Shown here piece by piece: positions 7,109 to 15,123 of a stretch of 64,000 nucleotides of DNA. Origin of the DNA: Luteibaculum sp964627445 (GTDB taxonomy: Bacteria; Bacteroidota; Bacteroidia; Flavobacteriales_D; Luteibaculaceae). Below the pieces are notes generated by a model. It saw only the letters and a list, made by a program, of their open reading frames with translations, had not been told where the DNA came from and ran no database searches. Made by a program: the position numbers and the translations under genes. The stretch is taken from positions 186,001-250,000 of the forward strand of contig CAZVJF010000004.1 of assembly GCA_964627445.1 (NCBI GenBank), read 5' to 3'. Position 1 is the first letter of the stretch; each line of letters opens with the position of its first letter.

Positions 7109-9199
7109 TTAAAACTTTGCTGCCTTCAACTTTTTATCCATTGCTTCGGAGAAAGCCGTGGTTGAAGTTGTGAAATTGATGGCCTTCCGTATACCAATTT
7201 CTGTGCGCCAAAAAGCTAAGCTACGCTTGCCCACACCGTGCGTATAACTGACTCTTGCGATAAAATTGGCCTTACCGAAGTTTCCAATTAATGCAACCCG
7301 AAAGGTGCCGCTGCGAAGCCTCCTGTTACGTTTATTGCTAGAGAAACGCGTTGGACTGTGCACCAGAAATAAATTCTGGATATCGTCCGTAGTTGTGGGA
7401 ATTAACTTGGTGTAATCAAAACGATAAGCCATCTCCATATTCAGACGGGTGTCGTTAAATGTCCGCCAAGCTAGCCCAAGTCCCAATGTTGTGAAATTTA
7501 TGCGCTCAAAAAGTTGGGTGTCGAGATTGATGTCATCAATAGAATCTAGTGAAACGTTCGGTAAGACATTCAATGCGCTGAAGGATAAATTAAAGCGGGC
7601 ATAAAACTCAGAAGCCATATCTTGTGCTTCTACCGTTAAGACATCTACTCCCATGCTAAAGCTATTATTGGCGTATTGCTGGGCTTGCACAGGAGTTAAT
7701 GTGCGCTGCACATCCCCCGTATCCGCCTGATTTCCCAGAACAGCATCAGCAAGCTGCCCGGAGAGCTTTCCTGCCTTATTAATGAAGGTTACAGGTACTT
7801 TTAAACGGTCGGCTACCGACAATAACTGATACGAAAGATTGATGTTGTTTAAGATTCCCCATCCCAGCCGGGGCGTTGAGAAAATTTGACGTCTGTAATT
7901 AATCAGGCTAAAATCACGATCCAGTTCCAGCTGCAAATTCCCATTGGGAACTACGCCAGCCAGCCCACCAACATCACTATACACATAGGCATTGATCAGC
8001 TCGCTACTTTTTTCTTTGGCCAAAACCGCGGCAGAATCGGAGCGGGTTAGCTGTATGCAAGCATCCGCAGGAGCCACGTTTAGCTGATTGGGCGCTATGC
8101 GGTGATCAAAATACAACACCTCTCCCAGGTTGATGGATACATTACCAAATTCAAAATCTGGCAACTCCTTAAACTCAGGAAAGGCGCTCAAGAATTTCTC
8201 TAAAAAAATGGATTTACTGAGCTGGTTATCAAATAATTTAATGTTGTTGATCTTCTCGTAAGCCGATTTTTTAGCCGCACCTATGGAATAGATATTGGTA
8301 AACTGAAAGGCGTCTCCAAGCCTACCCGTTCCCTCTGGATAGGTGTAGTGAAGGCACAAACTATCAGCCCCATTTTTAAACTGATAAAATATATCCAGGC
8401 TTTCTACTGAGTCCACGGTAAGAAACACGCGAATATCTCGGATAAACCCCTTGTAGTATTCTAAGGTAATGGACTTCACCTTTGCAGACAACTCAATAAA
8501 CCCGTATTTCGATGGGATCTTCTTTAACCGCGTTGTCGCTGTCTCGGTCTTCTTCCCCGTCTTCGTGGTCCTTGCCGTTGACGTTGCCTCGCACGGGTCC
8601 TCCTGCGTTCCCGCTGACGCTGGCGATTCTTTTGCTTTTTCTTTTCTTTTTGACGTTGTGTCTGTGGCATAACTATATTCTAGTTTAACGGTTACAGAAT
8701 CTCTCATGTGCAAGTGCCCCACAGGGTGTACGGCATCCAGTTCTTTACCCACATCCGCAAAAATGCCATCCAGTAAATTGGATGCAGAAGATAAATAGGC
8801 TTGTTTCTTTCCTGTGCCCACATCCAGTCCTCCCAAGGCGGTGTTCAGAATGCCCGAAACATCGGCATAATCGGTAAGCTCGGTCACCTCCCTAAAAATG
8901 GTATTGCCTTTATCATCTATAAGATCCACCACCGTCTTCCCTGAATTTATATTGGGGGTTATGCGAAAAGCGGCAGTTTCCACTTTATTTATGTTATCCT
9001 GTAACAGACCTTTGTTGAACTTAGCCTCAGCATTGAATTTTTTTTCCTGCTCCAGTCCTTTCATCAACGACTCTCTTGTTGCGCTGTCTGAGAGGTCTAT
9101 CACCAAACTTTGGGTTCGTGGAATGGGTTTTCTTACGCCTTGCGCAAAGATTATGGCAGCCCACAGCAGGGCTACCGAGGCTAATATTATTGATTTCAT
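7109..9199 (-). CDS. exported protein of unknown function, barrel-like C-terminus
   Basis: Not recognised. The 696-residue protein starts with a signal peptide (KSIILASVALLWAAIIFAQG). A low-complexity Lys/Thr/Ser/Ala stretch (about residues 178-230) separates the N-terminal region from the rest. The C-terminal ~250 residues alternate polar and hydrophobic residues (LGLGLAWRTFNDTRLNMEMA, FRVALIGNFGKANFIARVSY), as in outer-membrane beta-barrel strands, so an outer-membrane or surface location is likely. It stands alone, convergent with the RluA-family gene and divergent from the pirin operon. No enzymatic motif is visible. Confidence 0.75.
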   Translation of the reverse strand: MKSIILASVALLWAAIIFAQGVRKPIPRTQSLVIDLSDSATRESLMKGLEQEKKFNAEAKFNKGLLQDNINKVETAAFRITPNINSGKTVVDLIDDKGNTIFREVTELTDYADVSGILNTALGGLDVGTGKKQAYLSSASNLLDGIFADVGKELDAVHPVGHLHMRDSVTVKLEYSYATDTTSKRKEKAKESPASAGTQEDPCEATSTARTTKTGKKTETATTRLKKIPSKYGFIELSAKVKSITLEYYKGFIRDIRVFLTVDSVESLDIFYQFKNGADSLCLHYTYPEGTGRLGDAFQFTNIYSIGAAKKSAYEKINNIKLFDNQLSKSIFLEKFLSAFPEFKELPDFEFGNVSINLGEVLYFDHRIAPNQLNVAPADACIQLTRSDSAAVLAKEKSSELINAYVYSDVGGLAGVVPNGNLQLELDRDFSLINYRRQIFSTPRLGWGILNNINLSYQLLSVADRLKVPVTFINKAGKLSGQLADAVLGNQADTGDVQRTLTPVQAQQYANNSFSMGVDVLTVEAQDMASEFYARFNLSFSALNVLPNVSLDSIDDINLDTQLFERINFTTLGLGLAWRTFNDTRLNMEMAYRFDYTKLIPTTTDDIQNLFLVHSPTRFSSNKRNRRLRSGTFRVALIGNFGKANFIARVSYTHGVGKRSLAFWRTEIGIRKAINFTTSTTAFSEAMDKKLKAAKF

Positions 9200-9354
9200 T
9201 TTGGAGGGATTTGCCTTTTAAAGGTAGTAATTAAATCTATTTAACAAATTATATTTCTCTACAGAGCCATACCACAAGTTATCGTAACCTCCTCCATTTT
9301 CCCCATTCACAATTTTTATCACCCTATTCATGTACCTACATCTATTTTTGTACC

Positions 9355-9362
9355 TATATTTG
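9355..9362 (+). promoter_or_regulatory. TAnnTTTG -7 box for the pirin operon
   Basis: TATATTTG, full consensus match, 23 bases before the ATG at 9385. A second match, TATTTTTG, lies at 9343-9350. No obvious -33 TTG. Confidence 0.5.
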
Positions 9363-9365
9363 CTT

Positions 9366-9380
9366 CAACATTTAATGTTG
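9366..9380. promoter_or_regulatory. inverted repeat CAACAT-TTA-ATGTTG, candidate operator
   Basis: A 6-bp perfect inverted repeat with a 3-base centre lies between the -7 box and the start codon of the pirin gene, where a repressor would block initiation. The regulator is unknown. Confidence 0.4.
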
Positions 9381-9384
9381 CTAC

Positions 9385-10242
9385 ATGAATAGGAAGAAAT
9401 TTTTACACACATCCATGGCGGCTGCCGCTACCCTAGGTTTGGTCCGTAGCGCATCCACCCAAGAAAAAACAACCCGCCACAACCAACAGGTGGGCTTTAA
9501 TCATATACCCCCGATAAACAACAACAGCATGAAAACCGTAGTCCACAAAGCCGCTACGCGCGGCCATGCCAATCACGGTTGGCTCAACTCACACCACAGC
9601 TTTAGCTTTTCTAACTACTACAATCCAGAACGTATGCACTTTGGCGCGTTGCGGGTGCTTAATGACGACACCGTAGCACCGGGCATGGGCTTTGGCAAGC
9701 ACCCCCACAACGATATGGAGATTGTCTCTATTCCTTTATCGGGCGACCTAGAGCACAAAGACAGCATGGGCAACAGCGGCATTATTAAGGCTGGAGATAT
9801 CCAGGTAATGAGTGCGGGTACGGGTATAGAACACAGCGAGTTTAATGCCAACAAAGACAGTGAGGTAAAATTCTTGCAGATCTGGGTATTCCCAAAAAAG
9901 CAAGGGGTAACGCCACGCTACGACCAAATTACTCTAGACCCTAAGGACGAAGACAACCAATGGGCCCAGGTAGTATCGCCCAACCCCGATGATGCCGGAG
10001 TGTGGGTGCACCAGGATGCCTATTTTAACCTCGGGCGCTTTGATGGAGGAAAAACGGTACAAAAAAACCTTCAGCGAAACGGAAATGGCACCTATGTGTT
10101 TGTACTGGAAGGTGAGGTTACCATAGGCGACACCACCCTGAACGAGCGCGATGCCATAGGCATTTGGGACACCGAGAACTTTGAGATAAAAACCAATACC
10201 AATAGTAGATTATTAACCCTAGAAATACCCATGGAATGGTAA
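9385..10242 (+). CDS. pirin-family cupin protein with N-terminal export-like leader
   Basis: A bicupin of the pirin/YhaK group; characterised relatives are iron proteins, some with quercetinase activity. The pirin core starts at residue 49 (MKTVVHKAATRGHANHGWLN) and holds the metal ligands in GFGKHPHNDMEIV and GIEHSEFN. Ahead of it are 48 extra residues beginning NRKKFLHTSMAAAATLGLVR, which resemble a Tat or Sec leader (basic start, hydrophobic stretch, Ser/Thr-rich region). Most family members start at the position of Met49 and are cytoplasmic. The -7 box at 9355-9362 fits use of the upstream ATG. It overlaps the nitroreductase gene by 7 bases, forming a two-gene operon. Confidence 0.9.
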   Translation: MNRKKFLHTSMAAAATLGLVRSASTQEKTTRHNQQVGFNHIPPINNNSMKTVVHKAATRGHANHGWLNSHHSFSFSNYYNPERMHFGALRVLNDDTVAPGMGFGKHPHNDMEIVSIPLSGDLEHKDSMGNSGIIKAGDIQVMSAGTGIEHSEFNANKDSEVKFLQIWVFPKKQGVTPRYDQITLDPKDEDNQWAQVVSPNPDDAGVWVHQDAYFNLGRFDGGKTVQKNLQRNGNGTYVFVLEGEVTIGDTTLNERDAIGIWDTENFEIKTNTNSRLLTLEIPMEW

Positions 10243-10883
10243 GTACAACAAAAGCAGAACAAGTAATTGCAAATTGGGAATGGCGGTACGCCACCAAGAA
10301 ATTCGATGCCACTAAAAAGGTAAACGAGGCGGATATCGAGCTCATAAAGCGCGGCATACAACTGGCTCCTACCTCGTACGGAGTACAACCTTTTAAGGTG
10401 CTGGATATTCAGGATACTGAACTTCGCAAAAAATTGCAGCCTATAGCCTGGAATCAAGGACAGGTAGTAGACGCGAGCCACCTTTTTGTTTTTGTATACA
10501 AAACAGAAACCGATCGCGACTTTGTGGAGTCTTACACCAAAATTAAGGCGGAAGCCGTAGGAAAAACCACAGAAGAACTTCAGGGCTACACCGATTTTGT
10601 AGCTACCAAAATGAAGGAGAAAAGCAGCAAGGAATTGGCCAGCTGGGCAGAGAAGCAAAGCTACATCGCCTTGAGCCATGCCATGACCACAGCGGCCGCT
10701 CTAGAAATAGATACCTGCCCCATGGAAGGTTTTGAGGCCGATCCGCTAAACGAAGCGCTCGGCTTAGGAAAAGACTGGAAGGTTGCTGCGCTGTTAACCC
10801 TGGGTTACCGCTCGCAGGAAGACCAATCGGCCAACTACCCAAAAACCAGAAGAACGCAGGAGCAGTTGTTCGCAACGCTATAG
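10236..10883 (+). CDS. NAD(P)H-dependent nitroreductase-family oxidoreductase
   Basis: A 215-residue flavoenzyme of the NfsB/nitroreductase fold, expected to bind FMN and reduce nitro compounds, quinones or flavins with NAD(P)H. Seen: the N-terminal WRYATKKFDATKKV with the FMN-phosphate Arg/Lys pair, QLAPTSYGVQPFKVLDI (the S-x-N/Q-x-QPW-like segment) and the C-terminal MEGFEADPLNEALGL and LLTLGYRSQED. The ATG lies inside the end of the pirin gene, so both are made from one mRNA; pirin-nitroreductase pairs suggest a stress or aromatic-compound response. The terminator at 10906-10939 ends the operon. Confidence 0.93.
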   Translation: MVSTTKAEQVIANWEWRYATKKFDATKKVNEADIELIKRGIQLAPTSYGVQPFKVLDIQDTELRKKLQPIAWNQGQVVDASHLFVFVYKTETDRDFVESYTKIKAEAVGKTTEELQGYTDFVATKMKEKSSKELASWAEKQSYIALSHAMTTAAALEIDTCPMEGFEADPLNEALGLGKDWKVAALLTLGYRSQEDQSANYPKTRRTQEQLFATL

Positions 10884-10905
10884 ACTGAAGTTACGCTACC
10901 CAAGG

Positions 10906-10939
10906 AAAGCGCATTTACTCATAAGTAGATGCGCTTTTT
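10906..10939. terminator. bidirectional terminator after the pirin-nitroreductase operon
   Basis: AAAGCGCAT (10906-10914) pairs with ATGCGCTTT (10929-10937), followed by T-run on the plus strand and preceded by A-rich sequence for the minus strand. It overlaps the last codons of the convergent gene ending at 10915. Confidence 0.75.
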
Positions 10940-11592
10940 CTTTTTCTTGCAAAGCGCAATGCATACCTGGCGGCTCTCTTTTCTAACTCTTCCAAGCGAA
11001 ACTGCAGCTTGGGCACGCACAAATCCGGGCGGGAAAAGATCTTGCGGTTAAAATACGGGAAGGGATGCAGCAACTGCTTGTAATTTTGACTGTAAATTAC
11101 CAAGCCATTTACCGCCATACCCGAGTTCTGGTACGGGTCAGAATGGGCGAAATCTCCCAGCAACCAGTAGCGATCTGAAATGCTATCTTGAGGTACTACA
11201 TCTCCTTGTGCATTGGTGAATTTTACGGAGTCTAAAGCTCCACTGAGTACCCATTGCGACTGCTCGCTAGAGAAAAAATAGACCGAGCAAAAGGAAAAAT
11301 CTTCTGCAAACGCAGCGCGTATGTCCTGGTTCTCTTGTGTTATGATTCGCTTGGCTTTCGCAACCCAATTAGGCTGTTGCGCTTTTTCCAATGCAGCGAT
11401 GGCTTGCGCGTAGGTGTTGAGCCGAACCAGCAACACGCCACCGTCTCGCAATTGATGTACTTGAGAAAACGCCTGCGCACGCTTCCATTTCCTATAACCA
11501 CGATTCCCGGGTTCTGGTATCGTTCCCTGACCCATTACCGTAATGCACATCAGTGAAACCAACAAGCAACTAAACCAGTTTCTAAAATTCAA
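10915..11592 (-). CDS. conserved exported hypothetical protein
   Basis: No function recognised. The 225-residue protein begins with a signal peptide (NFRNWFSCLLVSLMCITVMG) and has a compact domain with LRDGGVLLVRLNTYAQAIAA, FCSVYFFSSEQS and a C-terminal HPFPYFNRKIF motif. From memory this pattern recurs in a Bacteroidota family without an assigned role. No transmembrane helix follows the signal. Its 3' end overlaps a bidirectional terminator. It is transcribed away from phoD, with a 225-base spacer. Confidence 0.75.
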   Translation of the reverse strand: MNFRNWFSCLLVSLMCITVMGQGTIPEPGNRGYRKWKRAQAFSQVHQLRDGGVLLVRLNTYAQAIAALEKAQQPNWVAKAKRIITQENQDIRAAFAEDFSFCSVYFFSSEQSQWVLSGALDSVKFTNAQGDVVPQDSISDRYWLLGDFAHSDPYQNSGMAVNGLVIYSQNYKQLLHPFPYFNRKIFSRPDLCVPKLQFRLEELEKRAARYALRFARKRKSASTYE

Positions 11593-11805
11593 TTTCCAAC
11601 AATTTGATCGCTAAAATGAAAAATATTTCCACTTAATACCGGAATGAAAGAGCACCTCCAAGTGATTTCTGCCAATAGTTAGCAGGTAACCGCCAGGATA
11701 AAATGCGATCATCTCATGCTGCAGTGCGGCTTCCAGGATTTCTCTCTCTAGGTTTCCTCACCCCGAAATTAAAGTCCGCTTAACATGAGGCGTACCACGC
11801 TGCGG

Positions 11806-11813
11806 TAACTTTG
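11806..11813 (+). promoter_or_regulatory. TAnnTTTG -7 box directly before the PhoD ATG
   Basis: TAACTTTG ends 4 bases before the ATG at 11818. With the usual spacing the transcript would start at or near the ATG itself, so a leaderless mRNA is possible. Confidence 0.55.
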
Positions 11814-11817
11814 CCGC

Positions 11818-13683
11818 ATGAAGACCTTAGCTCCTTTTACCCTACTTTTTTCCCTTTTTACCTGTGTAGTACAAGCGCAGTTTAACTACGGTGTGGCCAG
11901 TGGCGATCCACTACAAGACCGCGTTATTATTTGGAGCCACTTCACCCCTGCCGATAGCACCAGTGACACCGATGTAAGCTGGAAAATGGCGCGTGATATG
12001 GATTTCTCCAACCTGGTAGCCAGTGGCACCGCGCGTTCTACAGCCGAAAACAGCTTTACGGTAAAAGTGGATGTTACCGGTTTGCAACCCAATACCTGGT
12101 ACTACTACCAATTTGAGGCCAACGGACATCAATCTATGGTAGGAAGAACCAAAACCCTACCGGCTAATCCTTCCGCGGATATCCGCTTTGGTCATATTAC
12201 CTGCACCAACTACCACGATGGTTACTTTAATGCACTGGGGCGCTTGGCCGATAGAAACGACCTGGAATTTATAGTGCACTGTGGCGACTTTATCTACGAG
12301 AGCTCGGGCGACAATGGGCTGCCCGACCGACCTACCTTTCCACCCGTACGTATTTACACACTAGAAGAATACCGACTGCGCTACGCCCACTACATGAAAG
12401 ACCCAGACATGCAGCGGCTGCGCCAGTTGTACCCCATGATTTTGGTGTGGGACGACCACGAAGTTTCGGACGATGCTACCAAATTCGACAGCCCAGACCA
12501 CGACCCCGATCGCGGACCCTACGAGGACAGGCGCCAGGTAGCCTTTAAAACCTACCACGAGTGGCAGCCCATACGCACGCCAGATGTGCAAGACCTTAGT
12601 AAAATATGGCGCCAATTTCGCATTGGAGATTTAGCGCAATTTAATATGCTAGATAGCCGCCACTACGGCCGCGACCCCATAGCCGATGCCTCGGAAGGAT
12701 TTACCCTCTTTGCCACGGAAACCGAAGACACCAGCCGCACCATGTTGGGCTTTGACCAAGAAGCCTGGCTGCACAACAACCTGCGCCAAAATGCCGATGC
12801 TACCTGGACCGTTTTTGTGCAACAAGTAATGTTTTCTCCCTGGAATATTGGTGGACTACCCGAATCCGTACTCCAACAAACACCGCTACGTAATGTAGTA
12901 CGCTCGGGTGGAAATGCCCTAAACCCAGACCAGTGGGATGGCTACACCGCCACACGCAACCGCATTTATGAGGTACTCGAGGAAATGGATAAAGACAACT
13001 TGGTGGTACTTTCTGGCGATGTGCACACCTCGTTTGCGTTGGATATTGCAGAAGATCCTTACAACCCGCTGATTTACGACCCCATCACCGGTCGTGGTTC
13101 ATACGGAGTGGAGTTTGTAACGCCAGCGGCAAGCTCTAGCGGTTTGGATGACATTCCAGAAGAAGCCGTGCAAGCTCTGGAAGTAGCCGATTTGTTAGCC
13201 AACCCACACATGCGCTTCAACGAACTGCGCTCGCAAGGCTACACCGTACACCAAATGACAGCAAACCACTGGCAAGGCGATTTTTACTTTGTAGAAACCG
13301 TAGAATCCCGCAACGCCAACCAAGAGTTTGTAGTTGCCTACCGCACCAACAAAGATGCCGACCATTTGGTACAGCAGCAAGACCGCATTACAGACGACAA
13401 TCGCAATCCACCCGCACCCGAAACGACCACGAGCATAGCCCAAAGCAACAAGCAATACGGCCTTACCATAAGCCCCAATCCCTTTGACCAGGAAATACGC
13501 CTTGCAGGCGATGGCGTTTTGGAGTTTACCTTATTGGATAGCAAAGGAGCCGTGGTAAAAACTGCAAGGGTAAACCAAAGCGGCAAGGTGAGTACAGCCG
13601 ATGTAAAGCCCGGCTACTATGTAGGCCAGGTGCACTTTGGCAATGGCGGTTTCCGTGCTTTTCATATGGTGAAAACCCAATAA
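11818..13683 (+). CDS. phoD: PhoD-family alkaline phosphatase with T9SS sorting domain
   Basis: A secreted phosphoesterase that frees phosphate from organic esters. Signal peptide (KTLAPFTLLFSLFTCVVQA), PhoD N-terminal Ig-like domain (about 25-115), then the metallophosphatase domain with IVHCGDFIYESSGD, MILVWDDHEVSDD and NLVVLSGDVHTSFAL, which supply Fe/Ca ligands in known PhoD enzymes. Unlike classical PhoD, which uses Tat, it has a Sec-type leader and a C-terminal ~80-residue type A sorting domain (ISPNPFDQEIRLAG ... GYYVGQVHFGNGG), so it should leave the cell or reach the surface by T9SS. The start is fixed by signal peptide and -7 box. Confidence 0.93.
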   Translation: MKTLAPFTLLFSLFTCVVQAQFNYGVASGDPLQDRVIIWSHFTPADSTSDTDVSWKMARDMDFSNLVASGTARSTAENSFTVKVDVTGLQPNTWYYYQFEANGHQSMVGRTKTLPANPSADIRFGHITCTNYHDGYFNALGRLADRNDLEFIVHCGDFIYESSGDNGLPDRPTFPPVRIYTLEEYRLRYAHYMKDPDMQRLRQLYPMILVWDDHEVSDDATKFDSPDHDPDRGPYEDRRQVAFKTYHEWQPIRTPDVQDLSKIWRQFRIGDLAQFNMLDSRHYGRDPIADASEGFTLFATETEDTSRTMLGFDQEAWLHNNLRQNADATWTVFVQQVMFSPWNIGGLPESVLQQTPLRNVVRSGGNALNPDQWDGYTATRNRIYEVLEEMDKDNLVVLSGDVHTSFALDIAEDPYNPLIYDPITGRGSYGVEFVTPAASSSGLDDIPEEAVQALEVADLLANPHMRFNELRSQGYTVHQMTANHWQGDFYFVETVESRNANQEFVVAYRTNKDADHLVQQQDRITDDNRNPPAPETTTSIAQSNKQYGLTISPNPFDQEIRLAGDGVLEFTLLDSKGAVVKTARVNQSGKVSTADVKPGYYVGQVHFGNGGFRAFHMVKTQ

Positions 13684-13722
13684 CCCGCTCCCAACTTTAC
13701 CGTTTTTCGGTTATCTTGGAGT

Positions 13723-14070
13723 ATGTCGTCCCTCGAAACCGGAAATGAAGCTGAAGAAAAAGCAGCCCAGTTCTTACGCAAACTGGGGCATAAAATCCTG
13801 GAACGAAACTGGCGCTTTGGGCATTGGGAGGTCGATATTATATCCACCCACCAAGAATACTTGGTAATAACCGAGGTAAAATACCGCAACACCAAGTTTT
13901 TTGGCGAGCCGCATACAGCCGTAAACCGCAAAAAACAACGCCTGCTGATTAAAGCGGCCCATGAGTATGTGATGCGCCACGACATGGACCTGGAAGTGCG
14001 CTTTGATGTGGTAGGAATAAGCCAACAAGACATCCAACATTTTGCCGATGCGTTTCGTCCGTACGAATAA
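13723..14070 (+). CDS. yraN: YraN/UPF0102 family nuclease-like protein
   Basis: A 115-residue protein of the UPF0102 family, which has a restriction-endonuclease-like (Holliday-junction-resolvase-like) fold and is thought to act on DNA. Visible: TGNEAEEKAAQFLRKLGH (helix 1), WEVDIIS and LVITEVKYR, giving the E-D...E-x-K acidic active-site pattern, then NRKKQRLLIKAAHEYV. Length is normal. It sits between phoD and the RsuA-type pseudouridine synthase, with its own weak TATCTTGG box at about 13713. No direct role can be given. Confidence 0.92.
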   Translation: MSSLETGNEAEEKAAQFLRKLGHKILERNWRFGHWEVDIISTHQEYLVITEVKYRNTKFFGEPHTAVNRKKQRLLIKAAHEYVMRHDMDLEVRFDVVGISQQDIQHFADAFRPYE

Positions 14071-14073
14071 AGC

Positions 14074-14081
14074 TATCTTTG
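14074..14081 (+). promoter_or_regulatory. TAnnTTTG -7 box for the RsuA-family gene
   Basis: TATCTTTG, full match, 16 bases before the ATG at 14098; the yraN stop codon ends at 14070. Confidence 0.55.
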
Positions 14082-14097
14082 CCCCAAAGTTTGGATA

Positions 14098-14991
14098 ATG
14101 AGCAGAGAGCGAAGCAATTGGAGGGATAAAGGGAGCAACAAAAACAAAGCCGGAAAGCGGGATGAAAAACCCAGTTTTTCTAGAGGCCCCAAGAAAAATT
14201 TTAAGCCTCATGGGCCTAAAAAAGAAGGGGAAAGCTACCGCCCAAAAGGCCCTAAAAACATCCCAAAGTTTTCGGACACCATGCGCCTCAATAAATTTCT
14301 CTCTAACGCAGGCGTCTGCGGTCGCAGAGAAGCCGATGTGCTTATTGGTACCGGTGCCGTTTCGGTAAACGATGTTATTGTTACCGAGCTGGGTATTAAG
14401 GTAAATCCCGACAAAGACGTAATCAAGGTAGATGGCAACACGGTAAGCCTGGAGGTCAAGCAGTATTTTGTGCTCAACAAACCCAAAGATTTCTTGGGTT
14501 TAATGGGCGATGCCTACAGCCGCAAAACCGTAAGTACCCTGATGCAAGGCGCTTGCAAAGAGGATATTTACCCGGTAGACAAAGTAGACAAAATGACCAG
14601 TGGCTTGCTCCTGTTTACCAACGATGGCGACTTCCTGATCAAATTATCGCACCCCAAATTTCGCTGCAAGAAAATTTACCACGTTACGCTAAACCGCAAG
14701 GTTAGCGATACCCAACTGCAAGAAATTGCTGAGGGAGTGGAAATGGAAGGCAGCTTCTACAAACCCGATGAAATTAAGTTTGTGGGCAATGGCGAAGACC
14801 GTACTCAAGTGGGCTTAACCATTAGCACAGGTAGAAATTCCATTGTGAAACGCCTGTTTGATTCGGCTGGATTTAAGGTGGTAGCACTAGACCGCGTTTA
14901 TTTTGGCGGTATCACCAAGAAAAACCTACCCCGCGGAAGGTACCGCAAGCTTACCGACCAAGAAGTGATTAATTTAAAAAACATGAAGTAG
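14098..14991 (+). CDS. RsuA/RluB/RluF-family pseudouridine synthase with altered active-site motif
   Basis: A 297-residue rRNA-type pseudouridine synthase. Residues 1-60 are a basic, Gly/Pro-rich, disordered tail (RNA-binding in many Bacteroidota homologues). An S4 domain follows (about 62-110, RLNKFLSNAGVCGRREAD), then the catalytic domain. The usual GRLD-x-x-T-x-GLLL motif here reads VDKVDKMTSGLLLFTNDGD: the catalytic Asp is kept (Asp164) but the preceding Gly-Arg-Leu is Asp-Lys-Val. HPKFRCKKIYHVTLNR and RQ/K-type C-terminal motifs (GRNSIVKRLFDSAGFKVVAL) are present. It likely modifies 23S or 16S rRNA; site unknown. Confidence 0.9.
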   Translation: MSRERSNWRDKGSNKNKAGKRDEKPSFSRGPKKNFKPHGPKKEGESYRPKGPKNIPKFSDTMRLNKFLSNAGVCGRREADVLIGTGAVSVNDVIVTELGIKVNPDKDVIKVDGNTVSLEVKQYFVLNKPKDFLGLMGDAYSRKTVSTLMQGACKEDIYPVDKVDKMTSGLLLFTNDGDFLIKLSHPKFRCKKIYHVTLNRKVSDTQLQEIAEGVEMEGSFYKPDEIKFVGNGEDRTQVGLTISTGRNSIVKRLFDSAGFKVVALDRVYFGGITKKNLPRGRYRKLTDQEVINLKNMK

Positions 14992-15111
14992 CCTCGTTGG
15001 GGATTGACTTGCGCTAAGCGAGCAAATAATACCCATTGCTCTTCCAATATATTTCACAAGAAGCCGTTGGCAAGTTATTGGTACTGCGCCCTTTACACGC
15101 GTTACCAACCC

Positions 15112-15119
15112 TAACTTTG
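15112..15119 (+). promoter_or_regulatory. TAnnTTTG -7 box directly before the AsmA-like ATG
   Basis: TAACTTTG ends 4 bases before the ATG at 15124, the same arrangement as at phoD, compatible with a leaderless transcript. Confidence 0.55.
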
Positions 15120-15123
15120 CGCT

